DNA from: Streptomyces sp. 130
GTDB taxonomy: Bacteria; Actinomycetota; Actinomycetes; Streptomycetales; Streptomycetaceae
Direction of reading: 5' to 3'
DNA: 62,868 nt
Assembly (NCBI RefSeq): GCF_007096885.1
Contig: NZ_VJNO01000040.1
Coordinates: 1 to 62,868 of the forward strand
Numbering within the stretch: position 1 is the stretch's first letter; each line of letters opens with the position of its first letter. Shown piece after piece: positions 1-7,872 of the stretch. Under the pieces are notes generated by a model. It was given only the letters and a program-made list of their open reading frames with translations, was not told where the DNA came from and did no database searches. The translations under genes were made by a program, and so were the position numbers.

Positions 1-361
1 CCGGGTCGTGGAAGACGACGACCTCGCCGCGCTCCGGCTCCGAACCGAACCACGGCGTCAGCTTGTCCACCAGGACCCGGTCGCCCCGCTGCAACGTGTT
101 CTGCATCGAATCCGAGGGGATCGAGAACGCCTGCACCAGGAACGTCTTGATGAACAGGGCCAGGACCAGCGCGATGCCGATGAGGAGCGGCAGTTCCTTC
201 CAGAACGGCCGGTTGTTCTTCTTCTTGTCCGCGGCGGCGTCGGTGCTGTCGGTGCCACCGGTGCTGTCGTCGGGGGCGGAAGCCGGGGCCGGGACGGCGG
301 CAGGCTCCGCTTCACGCGTGGACTGTTCCCGCTCGGACCGTCCGTCTGCCAGATCGCTCAC
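1..361 (-). CDS. lepB: Signal peptidase I, N-terminal part (cut by window start)
   Basis: This is a type I signal peptidase, which cleaves signal peptides from exported proteins at the outer face of the membrane. Only about the first 120 residues are present: an acidic, Ala/Ser-rich cytoplasmic start, one membrane segment (WKELPLLIGIALVLALFIK) and the catalytic serine box IPSDSM. The catalytic lysine lies beyond the window edge. The GTG start at 361 overlaps the stop of the upstream copy by 4 bases (GTGA), which suggests translational coupling. Its first residues (MSDLADGR) resemble those of the next copy (MGDLAVGA). It is the last of four tandem copies, comparable to the sip cluster known in Streptomyces. 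Confidence 0.9.
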   Translation of the reverse strand, partial: MSDLADGRSEREQSTREAEPAAVPAPASAPDDSTGGTDSTDAAADKKKNNRPFWKELPLLIGIALVLALFIKTFLVQAFSIPSDSMQNTLQRGDRVLVDKLTPWFGSEPERGEVVVFHDP

Positions 362-1293
362 GCGTCGTTCCTCACTGTGCCGGCGGTCGTGGCCCGGCGC
401 CGCCTGCGCCAGAGCACCAGGGGCACCGCGCCCGCGAGGCCGATCACCCCGGGGGCCGCCGCGGCGGCGGCGTTGATGCCGGGCTGGTCGAAGGTCTTCG
501 GGACCGGGAGGGTCGCCCAGCGGCTGACCGGCCAGGCGATCACGATGGCCCGGCCGACCACCTCGTCGTTGGAGACGGTGCCGCCGCCCGGCAGGTTCTG
601 GTGGTAACGGGAGTCCAGGGAGTTCTGCCGGTGGTCGCCCATGACCCAGATCCGGCCCTTGGGCACCTTGATCGGCCCGAACGGCTCGTCGTCGCAGGCG
701 CTGTTGCCCTCGAAGATGAAGGACTTGTCGTCCAGCGCCTTGCCGTTGACCTGGACCGGGCCGCCCTTCTTGCACTCCACGGTGTCACCGCCGATCGCGA
801 TGACCCGCTTGATCAGGTCCTTCTCCTCGGCCGAGGGCATGAGGCCGATGAAGCTGAGGAACTTCTGCACCGCGTTCGGCTCGGGGGCCTGGCTGTCCTC
901 CAGCCAGCCGCCCGGGTCGTGGAAGACGACGACCTCGCCGCGCTCCGGCTCCGAACCGAACCACGGCGTCAGCTTGTCCACCAGGACCCGGTCACCCCGC
1001 TGCAACGTGTTCTGCATCGAATCCGAGGGAATCGAGAACGCCTGCACCAGAAACGTCTTGATCAGCAGCGCCAGCACCAGGGCGACACCGATGAGGAGCG
1101 GCAGCTCCTTCCAGAACGGGCGGGGATTCTTCTTCCGGGCCGTGCCGCCCCCGGACGCGCCGCCGTCACTGTCCGTCCCGCTCACCGTCGTCCCGTCCTC
1201 CGCCGCACCGGCGGACTCGGAATGTGCCGAACGGCCCGGCCGGTCCTCGGGTTCGTCGTGTCCGGATCGTGCGCCGACCGCCAAATCCCCCAC
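358..1293 (-). CDS. lepB: Signal peptidase I
   Basis: A complete signal peptidase I of about 311 residues. It has an N-terminal membrane segment, the serine box IPSDSMQNTL, the lysine box DLIKRVIAIGGD and the downstream GDHRQNSLDSR box, so the Ser/Lys dyad is intact. A second hydrophobic segment near the C-terminus followed by an Arg-rich tail suggests a C-terminal anchor. I chose the GTG at 1293 because AAGGAG sits at a good distance and the product aligns with the start of the next copy; a GTG at 1299 is too close to that site. The upstream sip reading frame overlaps this start by more than 100 bases. Confidence 0.93.
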   Translation of the reverse strand: MGDLAVGARSGHDEPEDRPGRSAHSESAGAAEDGTTVSGTDSDGGASGGGTARKKNPRPFWKELPLLIGVALVLALLIKTFLVQAFSIPSDSMQNTLQRGDRVLVDKLTPWFGSEPERGEVVVFHDPGGWLEDSQAPEPNAVQKFLSFIGLMPSAEEKDLIKRVIAIGGDTVECKKGGPVQVNGKALDDKSFIFEGNSACDDEPFGPIKVPKGRIWVMGDHRQNSLDSRYHQNLPGGGTVSNDEVVGRAIVIAWPVSRWATLPVPKTFDQPGINAAAAAAPGVIGLAGAVPLVLWRRRRRATTAGTVRNDA

Positions 1294-2227
1294 ATCCACT
1301 CCTTATTCCGTGCCACCGCCCGCGTCCTAGCCGACGCAGGCCCACCACTCCCATAACGAGCGGGAGTTCCGCAGGGGTCGGGAGCCGCGTCAATCCGCCT
1401 GGATCACTGGACACACTATTCGACGGCCCCGAGGCGGCCCCCGTACCGGCGCGCGCGTCCGGGACCGAGGCGAAGGCCGAGCGCTTTTCGAGGCCGGCCC
1501 AGTGTCCGAAGGGCCAGACGATCCATTTGGCCCGTCCCACGACCGCGTCCTCGGAGATCGTGCCGTGCGCCGTCTTGTCCATGTGGAAGCGCGAATCGGC
1601 GGAATTGGAGCGGTGGTCCCCCATGACGAAGAGGCGGCCCTCCGGAACCTTTACCTCGAATTTGACGGTGGAGGGTGCGTCCCCGGGATAGATGTACGGT
1701 TCCTCGACCGCCACGCCGTTGACGAGGAGCCTCCCGTCCGTCCCGCAGCACTTCACGGTGTCGCCGCCGACGGCCACGACCCGCTTGATCAGGTCCTGCT
1801 CGTCGTCCGACGGCAGCAGCCCGACGAAGGTGAGCACCTGCTTCACCTGCTTGACGACGACGGGTGGCTCTTCGGAGCTCTCCGGGTTCGGCGGCGGCCA
1901 GTCCGAGGGGTTGCGGAACACCACGACGTCGCCGCGCCGCGGCTTCGATCCGAACCAGGGCGTCAGCTTGTCCACGAGCACCCGGTCGCCGATCCGGATG
2001 GTCTGTTCCATCGACCCGGACGGGATCACGAACGCCTGTACGAGGAAGGTCTTGAGGACGAGGGCGATCAGCAGTGCCACCGTGATCAGCAGCGGGATCT
2101 CCCGTACGGCCGATCCGCGCCGCTTGCGCTTGACCTTGCGGGCCAGCTTGCGCCGCTCGGCCCGGGTGGGCAGGGAGCGCGGGCCTTTGTCCGCCGCCGG
2201 GACACCGTGGCGCCCGTGGCTACCCAT
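1166..2227 (-). CDS. lepB: Signal peptidase I with long overlapping C-terminal tail
   Basis: The third signal peptidase I of the array. The catalytic features are complete: membrane segment, IPSGSMEQTI serine box, DLIKRVVAVGGD lysine box and GDHRSNSADSR. After a short hydrophobic C-terminal stretch (LPLVMGVVGLRRL) the frame stays open for about 50 more residues of Gly/Arg-rich sequence that overlap the next gene. Either the tail is real, or a one-base indel has removed the natural stop: a TAG lies in the adjacent frame just after the hydrophobic stretch. The ATG at 2227 overlaps the end of the preceding sip gene by 8 bases. Confidence 0.88.
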   Translation of the reverse strand: MGSHGRHGVPAADKGPRSLPTRAERRKLARKVKRKRRGSAVREIPLLITVALLIALVLKTFLVQAFVIPSGSMEQTIRIGDRVLVDKLTPWFGSKPRRGDVVVFRNPSDWPPPNPESSEEPPVVVKQVKQVLTFVGLLPSDDEQDLIKRVVAVGGDTVKCCGTDGRLLVNGVAVEEPYIYPGDAPSTVKFEVKVPEGRLFVMGDHRSNSADSRFHMDKTAHGTISEDAVVGRAKWIVWPFGHWAGLEKRSAFASVPDARAGTGAASGPSNSVSSDPGGLTRLPTPAELPLVMGVVGLRRLGRGRWHGIRSGCGGFGGRRTIRTRRTRGPAGPFGTFRVRRCGGGRDDGERDGQ

Positions 2228-3002
2228 GGGACGGGCCGGGCGCCGGTACGGAGTCGAAGGCGTCGGTCCCCGGCAGCGAGCCCGCCCGGCCGAGCGGCCA
2301 GCCGAACCAGTCGACCCGCCCGATCACCCGGTCCACCGGCACCATGCCGCCGCCCGGCTCTCCCAGGTGGTCGCGGGAGTCCCGGGAGCGGGCACGGTGG
2401 TCGCCCATCATCCACAGGGTGTCCTCCGGCACCACGATGTCGAAGGGGACCTTCGAGGGCGCGTCCCCGGGGAAGAGGTAGTCCTCGTCCAGCGGCCGGC
2501 CGTTCACCTCGATCCGGCCCCGTGCGTCGCAGCAGACCACCCGGTCGCCCCCCACGCCCACCACCCGCTTCACGAAGTCGGTCTCGGCGGGCTCGGCGAG
2601 CCCGAGGGACGCGGCGGCCCCGTGCAGCAGCGCGGAGACGGGGTTCCGCTCCGCCCCCTCGCGTACGAACGAGCCGGTGCCGTCGAAGACCACCACGTCA
2701 CCGCGGCGCGGGACGGCGCCGAAACGGTACGCGAGTTTGTTGACGAGCACCCGGTCGCCCACCCGGAGCGTCCGCTCCATCGAACCGCTGGGGATCAGGA
2801 AGGGCTGCACCACGAAGGTGCTGAAGAGGAGCGCGAACACCGCGCAGACGGCGCCGAGCCCGAGCGTGCCCCGCCAGGACAGCCGCCACGACGGCAGCCC
2901 GCTGAGCCGGTCCCGGACACGCGAGGAGCGCGACCCCTCCCCCGGCCCCGTATCGGGTGCGGAGGAGGGATCGCGCTCCTGGAGTTCTGCTTGCGTGTCC
3001 AT
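2220..3002 (-). CDS. lepB: Signal peptidase I (SipW-like, first of the array)
   Basis: A 260-residue signal peptidase I and the most divergent of the four copies. It has one N-terminal membrane segment (LGAVCAVFALLFSTFVV), the serine box IPSGSMERTL, the lysine box DFVKRVVGVGGD and GDHRARSRDSR. Unlike the next two copies it ends without a C-terminal hydrophobic anchor (…PAPGPSHG). It lies 45 bases downstream of rplS and is the first sip gene in the transcription direction. Four paralogues in a row may divide substrates between them; the sequence does not show which. Confidence 0.92.
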   Translation of the reverse strand: MDTQAELQERDPSSAPDTGPGEGSRSSRVRDRLSGLPSWRLSWRGTLGLGAVCAVFALLFSTFVVQPFLIPSGSMERTLRVGDRVLVNKLAYRFGAVPRRGDVVVFDGTGSFVREGAERNPVSALLHGAAASLGLAEPAETDFVKRVVGVGGDRVVCCDARGRIEVNGRPLDEDYLFPGDAPSKVPFDIVVPEDTLWMMGDHRARSRDSRDHLGEPGGGMVPVDRVIGRVDWFGWPLGRAGSLPGTDAFDSVPAPGPSHG

Positions 3003-3047
3003 CGGGGCCAGAGCTTAACCGGACACCCTGTGGACCAGGCAGTCAGC

Positions 3048-3398
3048 TCAGCGGTCGCGCTTCTCCTTGATCTTCGCGGCCTTGCCGCGCAGCTCACGGA
3101 GGAAGTACAGCTTGGCGCGACGGACGTCACCGCGGGTCACGAGCTCGATCTTCTCGAAGATCGGGCTGTGCACCGGGAAGGTGCGCTCGACGCCGACGCT
3201 GAAGGAGACCTTGCGGACCGTGAAGGTCTCGCTGACGCCCGCGCCCTGGCGGCGGATGACGATGCCCTTGAACTGCTGGACACGGGAGCGGTTGCCCTCG
3301 ATCACGCGGACGTGGACGTTGACCGTGTCACCCGGGCGGAAGGCCGGGATGTCGGTACGCAGCGACGCGGCATTGACGTCGTCGAGCAGGGAAGCCAT
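3048..3398 (-). CDS. rplS: 50S ribosomal protein L19
   Basis: Ribosomal protein L19, 116 residues, which sits at the 30S-50S interface. The family pattern is clear: IPAFRPGDTVNVHVRVIEG near the N-terminus, RVQQFKGIVIRR, and a basic C-terminus (RGKAAKIKEKRDR). I chose the ATG at 3398 (MASLLDDV) because it gives the normal family length; the frame stays open nine codons further upstream without support. It follows trmD in the usual rpsP-rimM-trmD-rplS order of bacteria. Confidence 0.96.
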   Translation of the reverse strand: MASLLDDVNAASLRTDIPAFRPGDTVNVHVRVIEGNRSRVQQFKGIVIRRQGAGVSETFTVRKVSFSVGVERTFPVHSPIFEKIELVTRGDVRRAKLYFLRELRGKAAKIKEKRDR

Positions 3399-3526
3399 GT
3401 TGTCTGCTTTCTTCGCCGATGCCACAGGTCATCGACGGGAGAGTGATGAATGCTAGGGGCCGATCGCGTCGGACGGGCGTCGTGTCCCCCTGTGGCAGGG
3501 GCGCACGCCGGACGGACAGCAGCAGC

Positions 3527-4348
3527 CTATTCTTCCACGGCCTCGGGCCTGCGCCAAAATCGGCCGCCCGGCTCCGGGGACCAGCCGAGGATGGAGAGCA
3601 TCTCCCGGTCCTTCTTGTCGAAGGCGGACGCCTCGCACCGCTCGATCAGATCGGGCCGGCTGGCGGCCGTACGCCGCAGCGCCTCGTCCCGCCGCCAGCG
3701 GGCGATGCGCCCGTGGTGGCCGCTGAGCAGCACGTCGGGGATGCCCCGGCCGCGCCACTCGGGCGGCTTGGTGTAGACCGGGCCCTCCAGCAGATTGGCC
3801 ATCGCGCCGGGGGCGAAGGAGTCGTCCTGGTGGGAGGCCGCGTTGCCGAGGACGCCGGGCAGCAGCCGGGCCACCGCCTCGGTGATCACCAGCACCGCGG
3901 CTTCCCCGCCCGCCAGCACGTAATCGCCGATGGACACCTCGACCACCCGCATCCGGGTGGCGTACTCCTCGGTGACGCGCCGGTCGATGCCCTCGTAGCG
4001 GGCCGGGGTGAAGACCAGCCAGGGGCACTCGGAGAGCTCGACGGCGAGCTCCTGCGTGAACGGCCGGCCGCTCGGTGTGGGCACCACCAGGACCGGGGAG
4101 TGCGCGCCGGCCTCGTAGCCGTCGGCCAGGACCTCGTCCAGCGCCTCGCCCCACGGCTCGGTCTTCATGACCATGCCGGGGCCGCCGCCGTACGGGGTGT
4201 CGTCCACGGTGTTGTGCCGGTCGTACGTCCAGTCGCGCAGGTCGTGCACCTGGACGTCGAGGCGGCCGGACGCGCGGGCCTTGCCGACCAGGGAGACGTT
4301 CAGCGGTTCCAGGTACTCGGGGAAGATCGTGACGACGTCGAGCCGCAT
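3527..4348 (-). CDS. trmD: tRNA (guanine-N1)-methyltransferase
   Basis: TrmD makes m1G37 in tRNAs that read codons starting with C, using S-adenosylmethionine, and so prevents frameshifting. The product has 273 residues. It starts MRLDVVTIFPEYL, carries DDTPYGGGPGM, and has the SPOUT knot region with SIGDYVLAGGE and the HQDDSF segment, all characteristic of the family. The ATG at 4348 overlaps the rimM stop in an ATGA arrangement, indicating translational coupling. Confidence 0.97.
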   Translation of the reverse strand: MRLDVVTIFPEYLEPLNVSLVGKARASGRLDVQVHDLRDWTYDRHNTVDDTPYGGGPGMVMKTEPWGEALDEVLADGYEAGAHSPVLVVPTPSGRPFTQELAVELSECPWLVFTPARYEGIDRRVTEEYATRMRVVEVSIGDYVLAGGEAAVLVITEAVARLLPGVLGNAASHQDDSFAPGAMANLLEGPVYTKPPEWRGRGIPDVLLSGHHGRIARWRRDEALRRTAASRPDLIERCEASAFDKKDREMLSILGWSPEPGGRFWRRPEAVEE

Positions 4349-4935
4349 CAGGCGTCCTCGGCCTTCGCCCCGGGGGCCTCGGACCCGGACGCCGACTCCT
4401 CGCGCGCGGAGGCGACGACCGCCTCGCTCGCGTCGATCAGGCCGGGCGGCGGGGTGATCACCGCGCGCTGCTCCTCCAGGTCGATCTCGGTGACGATCTC
4501 CTCCACGAACGGGATCATCACCTCGCTGCCGTCCGGCCGCTCCACGATGAAGAGGTCCTGCGAGGGCAGGTGCGTGATCTCGGTGATCCGCCCGATCGCG
4601 GTGCCGTCCGCGAGGACCACGTCGAGGTCCATCAGCTGGTGGTCGTAGAACTCCTCGGGGTCCTCCGGGAGCTCCGCCGGGTCCACGTCGGCGATCAGCA
4701 GGGTGTTGCGCAGCGCCTCGGCGGCCGTACGGTCCTTGACGCCCGCGAAGCGCAGCAGCAGCCTGCCGCTGTGCACCCGGCCGGTCTCGATCGTCAGCGG
4801 GCCCGCCGTGGCGGGATCGGTGGCCAGGACGGCGCCGGGCGCGAGCCGCAGCTCCGGTTCGTCCGTGCGCACCTCGACGGTGACCTCGCCCTTGACGCCG
4901 TGGGCGCGACCGATCCGCGCGACTACCAACTGCAC
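4348..4935 (-). CDS. rimM: 16S rRNA processing protein RimM
   Basis: RimM assists maturation of the 30S subunit head. The true start is taken as the GTG at 4935 (VQLVVARIGRAHGVKGEV), preceded by GGAG at normal distance; the frame extends 41 codons upstream with no family resemblance. The N-terminal barrel domain contains GRAHGVKGEVTV, and the C-terminal PRC-barrel part contains FYDHQLMDLDV and LPSQDLFIV. The last 25 or so residues are a Glu/Ala-rich tail. It is coupled to trmD by a 4-base overlap. Confidence 0.95.
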   Translation of the reverse strand: MQLVVARIGRAHGVKGEVTVEVRTDEPELRLAPGAVLATDPATAGPLTIETGRVHSGRLLLRFAGVKDRTAAEALRNTLLIADVDPAELPEDPEEFYDHQLMDLDVVLADGTAIGRITEITHLPSQDLFIVERPDGSEVMIPFVEEIVTEIDLEEQRAVITPPPGLIDASEAVVASAREESASGSEAPGAKAEDA

Positions 4936-5014
4936 CTGATTTCTCTCCTGTCGTACGACGACGGGCCGGGGCGGGCGCTTGGCCCTCCCCGGCCCGTGCC
5001 GGTGTTCAACTCTG

Positions 5015-5254
5015 TCAGCGAACCTGGTCCACATCGACGAGGTCGACACGGATGCCACGGCCGCCGATGGCGCCCACGACGGTACGCAGCGCGCGTGCGG
5101 TGCGGCCGTTGCGGCCGATCACCTTGCCGAGGTCGTCGGGGTGGACCCGGACCTCCAGCACGCGGCCACGGCGCAGGTTGCGCGAGGCGACCTGCACATC
5201 GTCGGGGTTGTCGACGATGCCTTTCACGAGGTGCTCGAGAGCCTCCTCGAGCAT
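5015..5254 (-). CDS. khpA: KH-domain RNA-binding protein KhpA
   Basis: A 79-residue protein made of one KH domain. The RNA-binding GxxG loop is visible as VIGRNGRTARAL, after the strand RVHPDDLG. Family members bind RNA broadly and, in some bacteria, act with KhpB in cell-shape and size control. It lies 2 bases downstream of rpsP and upstream of rimM, the standard position for this gene in many bacteria. Confidence 0.93.
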   Translation of the reverse strand: MLEEALEHLVKGIVDNPDDVQVASRNLRRGRVLEVRVHPDDLGKVIGRNGRTARALRTVVGAIGGRGIRVDLVDVDQVR

Positions 5255-5256
5255 GC

Positions 5257-5691
5257 TCAGGCCTCGGTCGACTCGGCGGAGGCGGCAGCAGCCTCGTCCG
5301 CCTTCTTGTCGGCCTTCTTCGCCTTCGGCGTGATGGCCTCGCCCTTCGACTCCTCACCGTCGCCGGAGAGGGCGTCGAACAGGGCGCGCTTGTCGGCCTT
5401 GGGCTCCGGCTGCAGCAGCGGCGCGGGGGCCGGGAGGCCCTTGTGCGCCTGCCAGTCGCCGGTGAGCTTCAGGATCGCGAGAACCGGCTCGGTCGGCTGG
5501 GCGCCGACGGACAGCCAGTACTGCGCACGCTCCGAGTTGACCTCGATGCGCGACGGGTTCTGCACCGGGTGGTACAGACCGATCTCCTCGATGGCCCGGC
5601 CGTCACGGCGGGTGCGGGAGTCGGCGACGACGATGCGGTAGTGAGGCGAACGGATCTTGCCCAGACGCTTCAGCTTGATCTTGACTGCCAC
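5257..5691 (-). CDS. rpsP: 30S ribosomal protein S16
   Basis: Ribosomal protein S16, which stabilises 30S assembly. The first about 85 residues are the conserved domain (MAVKIKLKRLGKIRSPHYRI, DSRTRRDGRAIEEIGLY, NPSRIEVNSERAQYWL). About 60 further residues form an Ala/Lys/Glu-rich tail (KAKKADKKADEAAAA), typical of actinobacterial S16 and probably disordered. The GTG at 5691 is preceded by AGGAG. It is the first gene of the rpsP-khpA-rimM-trmD group. Confidence 0.96.
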   Translation of the reverse strand: MAVKIKLKRLGKIRSPHYRIVVADSRTRRDGRAIEEIGLYHPVQNPSRIEVNSERAQYWLSVGAQPTEPVLAILKLTGDWQAHKGLPAPAPLLQPEPKADKRALFDALSGDGEESKGEAITPKAKKADKKADEAAAASAESTEA

Positions 5692-5848
5692 GGAAGTGGT
5701 GTCTCCTGGTCTATGACGTGGTTGGGCACAACGAAAATGCCACGTGGGGTTGCGGTACTCGGGTGCCCGATGGACGCGTCAGCCGGAGGAGAGAGGGGTC
5801 CTGTGCGACTGTCGAGTACAGCTAGCCATTGTGCCACACCCCATCGGC

Positions 5849-6490
5849 TCACCCCACCGCGACCGCGGTCTCCGGGATTCTGAACGGTTTGCCGCAGCCG
5901 CCGCAGACGATCGGCGCCTGGGCGAGGACCGAGGGGACCACGCGCACGTTGCGCCCGCAGTCGCAGACGGCCTTGACCCGCACGCCCCCTCCGGAGGAGC
6001 CGTGCCGGGCGGCCGGGCCGCGGAAGGAGCGCTTGGTGTCGGCGGCGGTGGCCACGGTGTGCGCCTTGAGGGCGCGCTGCAGCCGTTCCGTCGTCGGCCG
6101 GTAGCGGCGCTTGGCCTCGGGATTGAGCGTGACCAGCGAGAAGCCGCTGCTGGGATGGGGCTCCTCGGCATGGTCGAGGCCCAGCTCCTCGGCGATCGCC
6201 AGGAATCGTCGGTTGTGATAGCGGCCGGCGCGCGAGGTGTCGCGGACACCTCGGGCGGCGGCGATGCCGTGGACTGCCTCGTGGAGCAGTCGCTCGAAGG
6301 AGAGCTCGGCGCCACAGGCGGACGAGGACTCTCCGATCAGGGACTCGGGTGCGGCGAGATCGGGCAGCTCGGGGTGGTACCGCTGAATGTCGGCCCACGC
6401 CTGCGCCAGCTCTGCGGCAAGTACAGGTGGTGTCGTGCTCACGTCGTGACCAACGAGCGCGGGGCCCTCGGTGTTCCGATTCCGGGCCAT
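5849..6490 (-). CDS. Putative SprT-like zinc protein with C-terminal zinc ribbon
   Basis: A 213-residue protein that I cannot name with certainty. It has an HExxH motif (residues 70-74, HEAVH), followed 18 residues later by YHNRRF with a possible third metal ligand at His92. This spacing recalls SprT-like metallopeptidases, in which a His-x-x-x-Phe segment follows the HExxH helix. The C-terminus has two Cys pairs (CDC at 176-178 and CGGC at 196-199), compatible with a zinc ribbon. I took the ATG at 6490 because residues before it look non-coding, although no strong ribosome site precedes it. It is divergent from a methyltransferase gene. Whether it is a peptidase or a DNA-bound regulator is unknown. 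Confidence 0.75.
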   Translation of the reverse strand: MARNRNTEGPALVGHDVSTTPPVLAAELAQAWADIQRYHPELPDLAAPESLIGESSSACGAELSFERLLHEAVHGIAAARGVRDTSRAGRYHNRRFLAIAEELGLDHAEEPHPSSGFSLVTLNPEAKRRYRPTTERLQRALKAHTVATAADTKRSFRGPAARHGSSGGGVRVKAVCDCGRNVRVVPSVLAQAPIVCGGCGKPFRIPETAVAVG

Positions 6491-6957
6491 CCCAAATAAT
6501 TTGCACGTACCAGTCGGTTGACCTTCATGCGTCGCGACGAGGGCGGGTGCGCTGATCTGCGGAGAAGCCGCACAGCTCGCACCAAGCCGGTACGTAGCGG
6601 CGCGTACGCCTGCGCGCGTAGACGCGGTACGCGCCCCCTGCGGGCGCGGCCGGCAGGGGGCGAGGATACCCGCACCGCCCTGACGTGCTCGACGTGCCCC
6701 CACCGGCGTGTCGGGTGAGACTGGACCGGCAGAGGACGGGACGGCCCCCCGGGGCGTCCCCGCCGTCCGGGTGCGCCGGTGCCGTCGTGCGCCGGACGGC
6801 AGCGCGGACAACCACGTTCCGCAGACCTCTGGACGCGGCGGCGGATGCGCAGTTCTCTGGCATACGGGGGAAGCGCGCGTCACTGGACGGGACGGCCGTC
6901 CACTCGGGCACGACCGATCGGCAGAACCGGCAACCTCGGCGGATTGGGGCGCATTCC
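6491..6957. other. Divergent intergenic region with one perfect hairpin
   Basis: This 467-base gap lies between two divergently read genes, so it should hold both promoters. Short open frames cross it in several frames but look like composition artefacts. The one clear element is a 10-bp perfect inverted repeat at 6632-6662. I see no convincing paired -35/-10 elements. Confidence 0.5.
6632..6662. repeat. Perfect 10-bp inverted repeat
   Basis: The arms CGCCCCCTGC (6632-6641) and GCAGGGGGCG (6653-6662) are exact reverse complements, separated by 11 bases. There is no T-run on either side, and no gene ends here, so a terminator is unlikely. It could be an operator or an RNA hairpin in a leader. 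Confidence 0.6.
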
Positions 6958-7803
6958 ATGACACCAACGCTCGTTCGGCACCACCGGCACACGGAGTCGT
7001 CCGCCCCCGCGGACGGCGCCTCCCGCGCCCGCGACTGGGCGGAGATCCAGGAACGGATGCTGGCACCGCTGTACGAAGCGGTGTACACACGCCTTGAGGT
7101 GGGGCCCGCCACGCGGATGCTCTCGCTCGGCTGCGGCTCCGGCCTGGCGCTGCTGATGGCCGTGGGCCGGGGCGCCGGGGTCACCGGCGTGGACACCGAC
7201 CCCGACCGGCTCGCCCTCGCCCGGACCCGGCTGCTCCCCGCACCGGAGGACCGCGGCGCGCCCGCCGCCGCCCCGCTGCTCACGGACAGCGTCGCCGCCG
7301 CGGCGGACGCCGGGCCGCACGACCTGATCACCGCGTTCACCCCGATCGGCTGCGAGGCGGGCGACGGCGAGGATCTGGTGCGGGCGCTGGAGACCGCCGT
7401 GCCGTCGGCGGACCGGCGCGCCACGGTCGTCCTGACCGGCTGGGGCCCGCCGGAGCGGTGCGCCACGGAGGCGGTGCTCCGGGTGGCCGGGCGGCTCGCC
7501 GACGACGGGCGCGGACCGGGCGGCGGCTGGCGCGGACCGCGCCGCGACGATCTGGAGGACGTGGCCTTCCGGTCCGGGCTGCGGCCGGACGGCTCCGGCC
7601 GGGTGGCCTGCCCGTTCGGCTACGCGGACATGGACAGCGCGGTCCGCGGCCTGCTGTCGACCCGGCTGTTCGAGGCGGCGGTCCGGGCGACGGACCGGTG
7701 GCAGGTGGAGAAGGAGCTCGCCGAGGCCCTGCACCCGCACCGGCGCCCGGACGGCACGGTGTGGATGTCCAACGTGTTCCGGTACCTGGTCTGCACGACG
7801 TGA
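6958..7803 (+). CDS. SAM-dependent methyltransferase (class I, orphan)
   Basis: A 281-residue protein with the class I methyltransferase glycine motif MLSLGCGSGLALL at about residues 56-68 and the acidic end of strand 2 (GVDTDPDRL), which normally binds the ribose of SAM. The central region has ITAFTPIGCEAG where motif IV is expected. The start was set at the ATG at 6958 because upstream residues lack any family pattern. The substrate is unknown; the overall layout resembles small-molecule rather than rRNA methyltransferases. It ends before a strong bidirectional terminator shared with ffh. Confidence 0.8.
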   Translation: MTPTLVRHHRHTESSAPADGASRARDWAEIQERMLAPLYEAVYTRLEVGPATRMLSLGCGSGLALLMAVGRGAGVTGVDTDPDRLALARTRLLPAPEDRGAPAAAPLLTDSVAAAADAGPHDLITAFTPIGCEAGDGEDLVRALETAVPSADRRATVVLTGWGPPERCATEAVLRVAGRLADDGRGPGGGWRGPRRDDLEDVAFRSGLRPDGSGRVACPFGYADMDSAVRGLLSTRLFEAAVRATDRWQVEKELAEALHPHRRPDGTVWMSNVFRYLVCTT

Positions 7804-7809
7804 CCGTAC

Positions 7810-7856
7810 GCCGGAGGGGCGCCCACCACACGACACGGGGCGGGCGCCCCTCCGGC
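7810..7856. terminator. Bidirectional terminator hairpin
   Basis: A perfect 15-bp stem (GCCGGAGGGGCGCCC at 7810-7824 and its complement at 7842-7856) with a 17-base loop lies between the convergent methyltransferase and ffh genes. There is little U-run, as is common in this GC range. Confidence 0.85.
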
Positions 7857-7872
7857 ACGAGCGACGCGGTCG

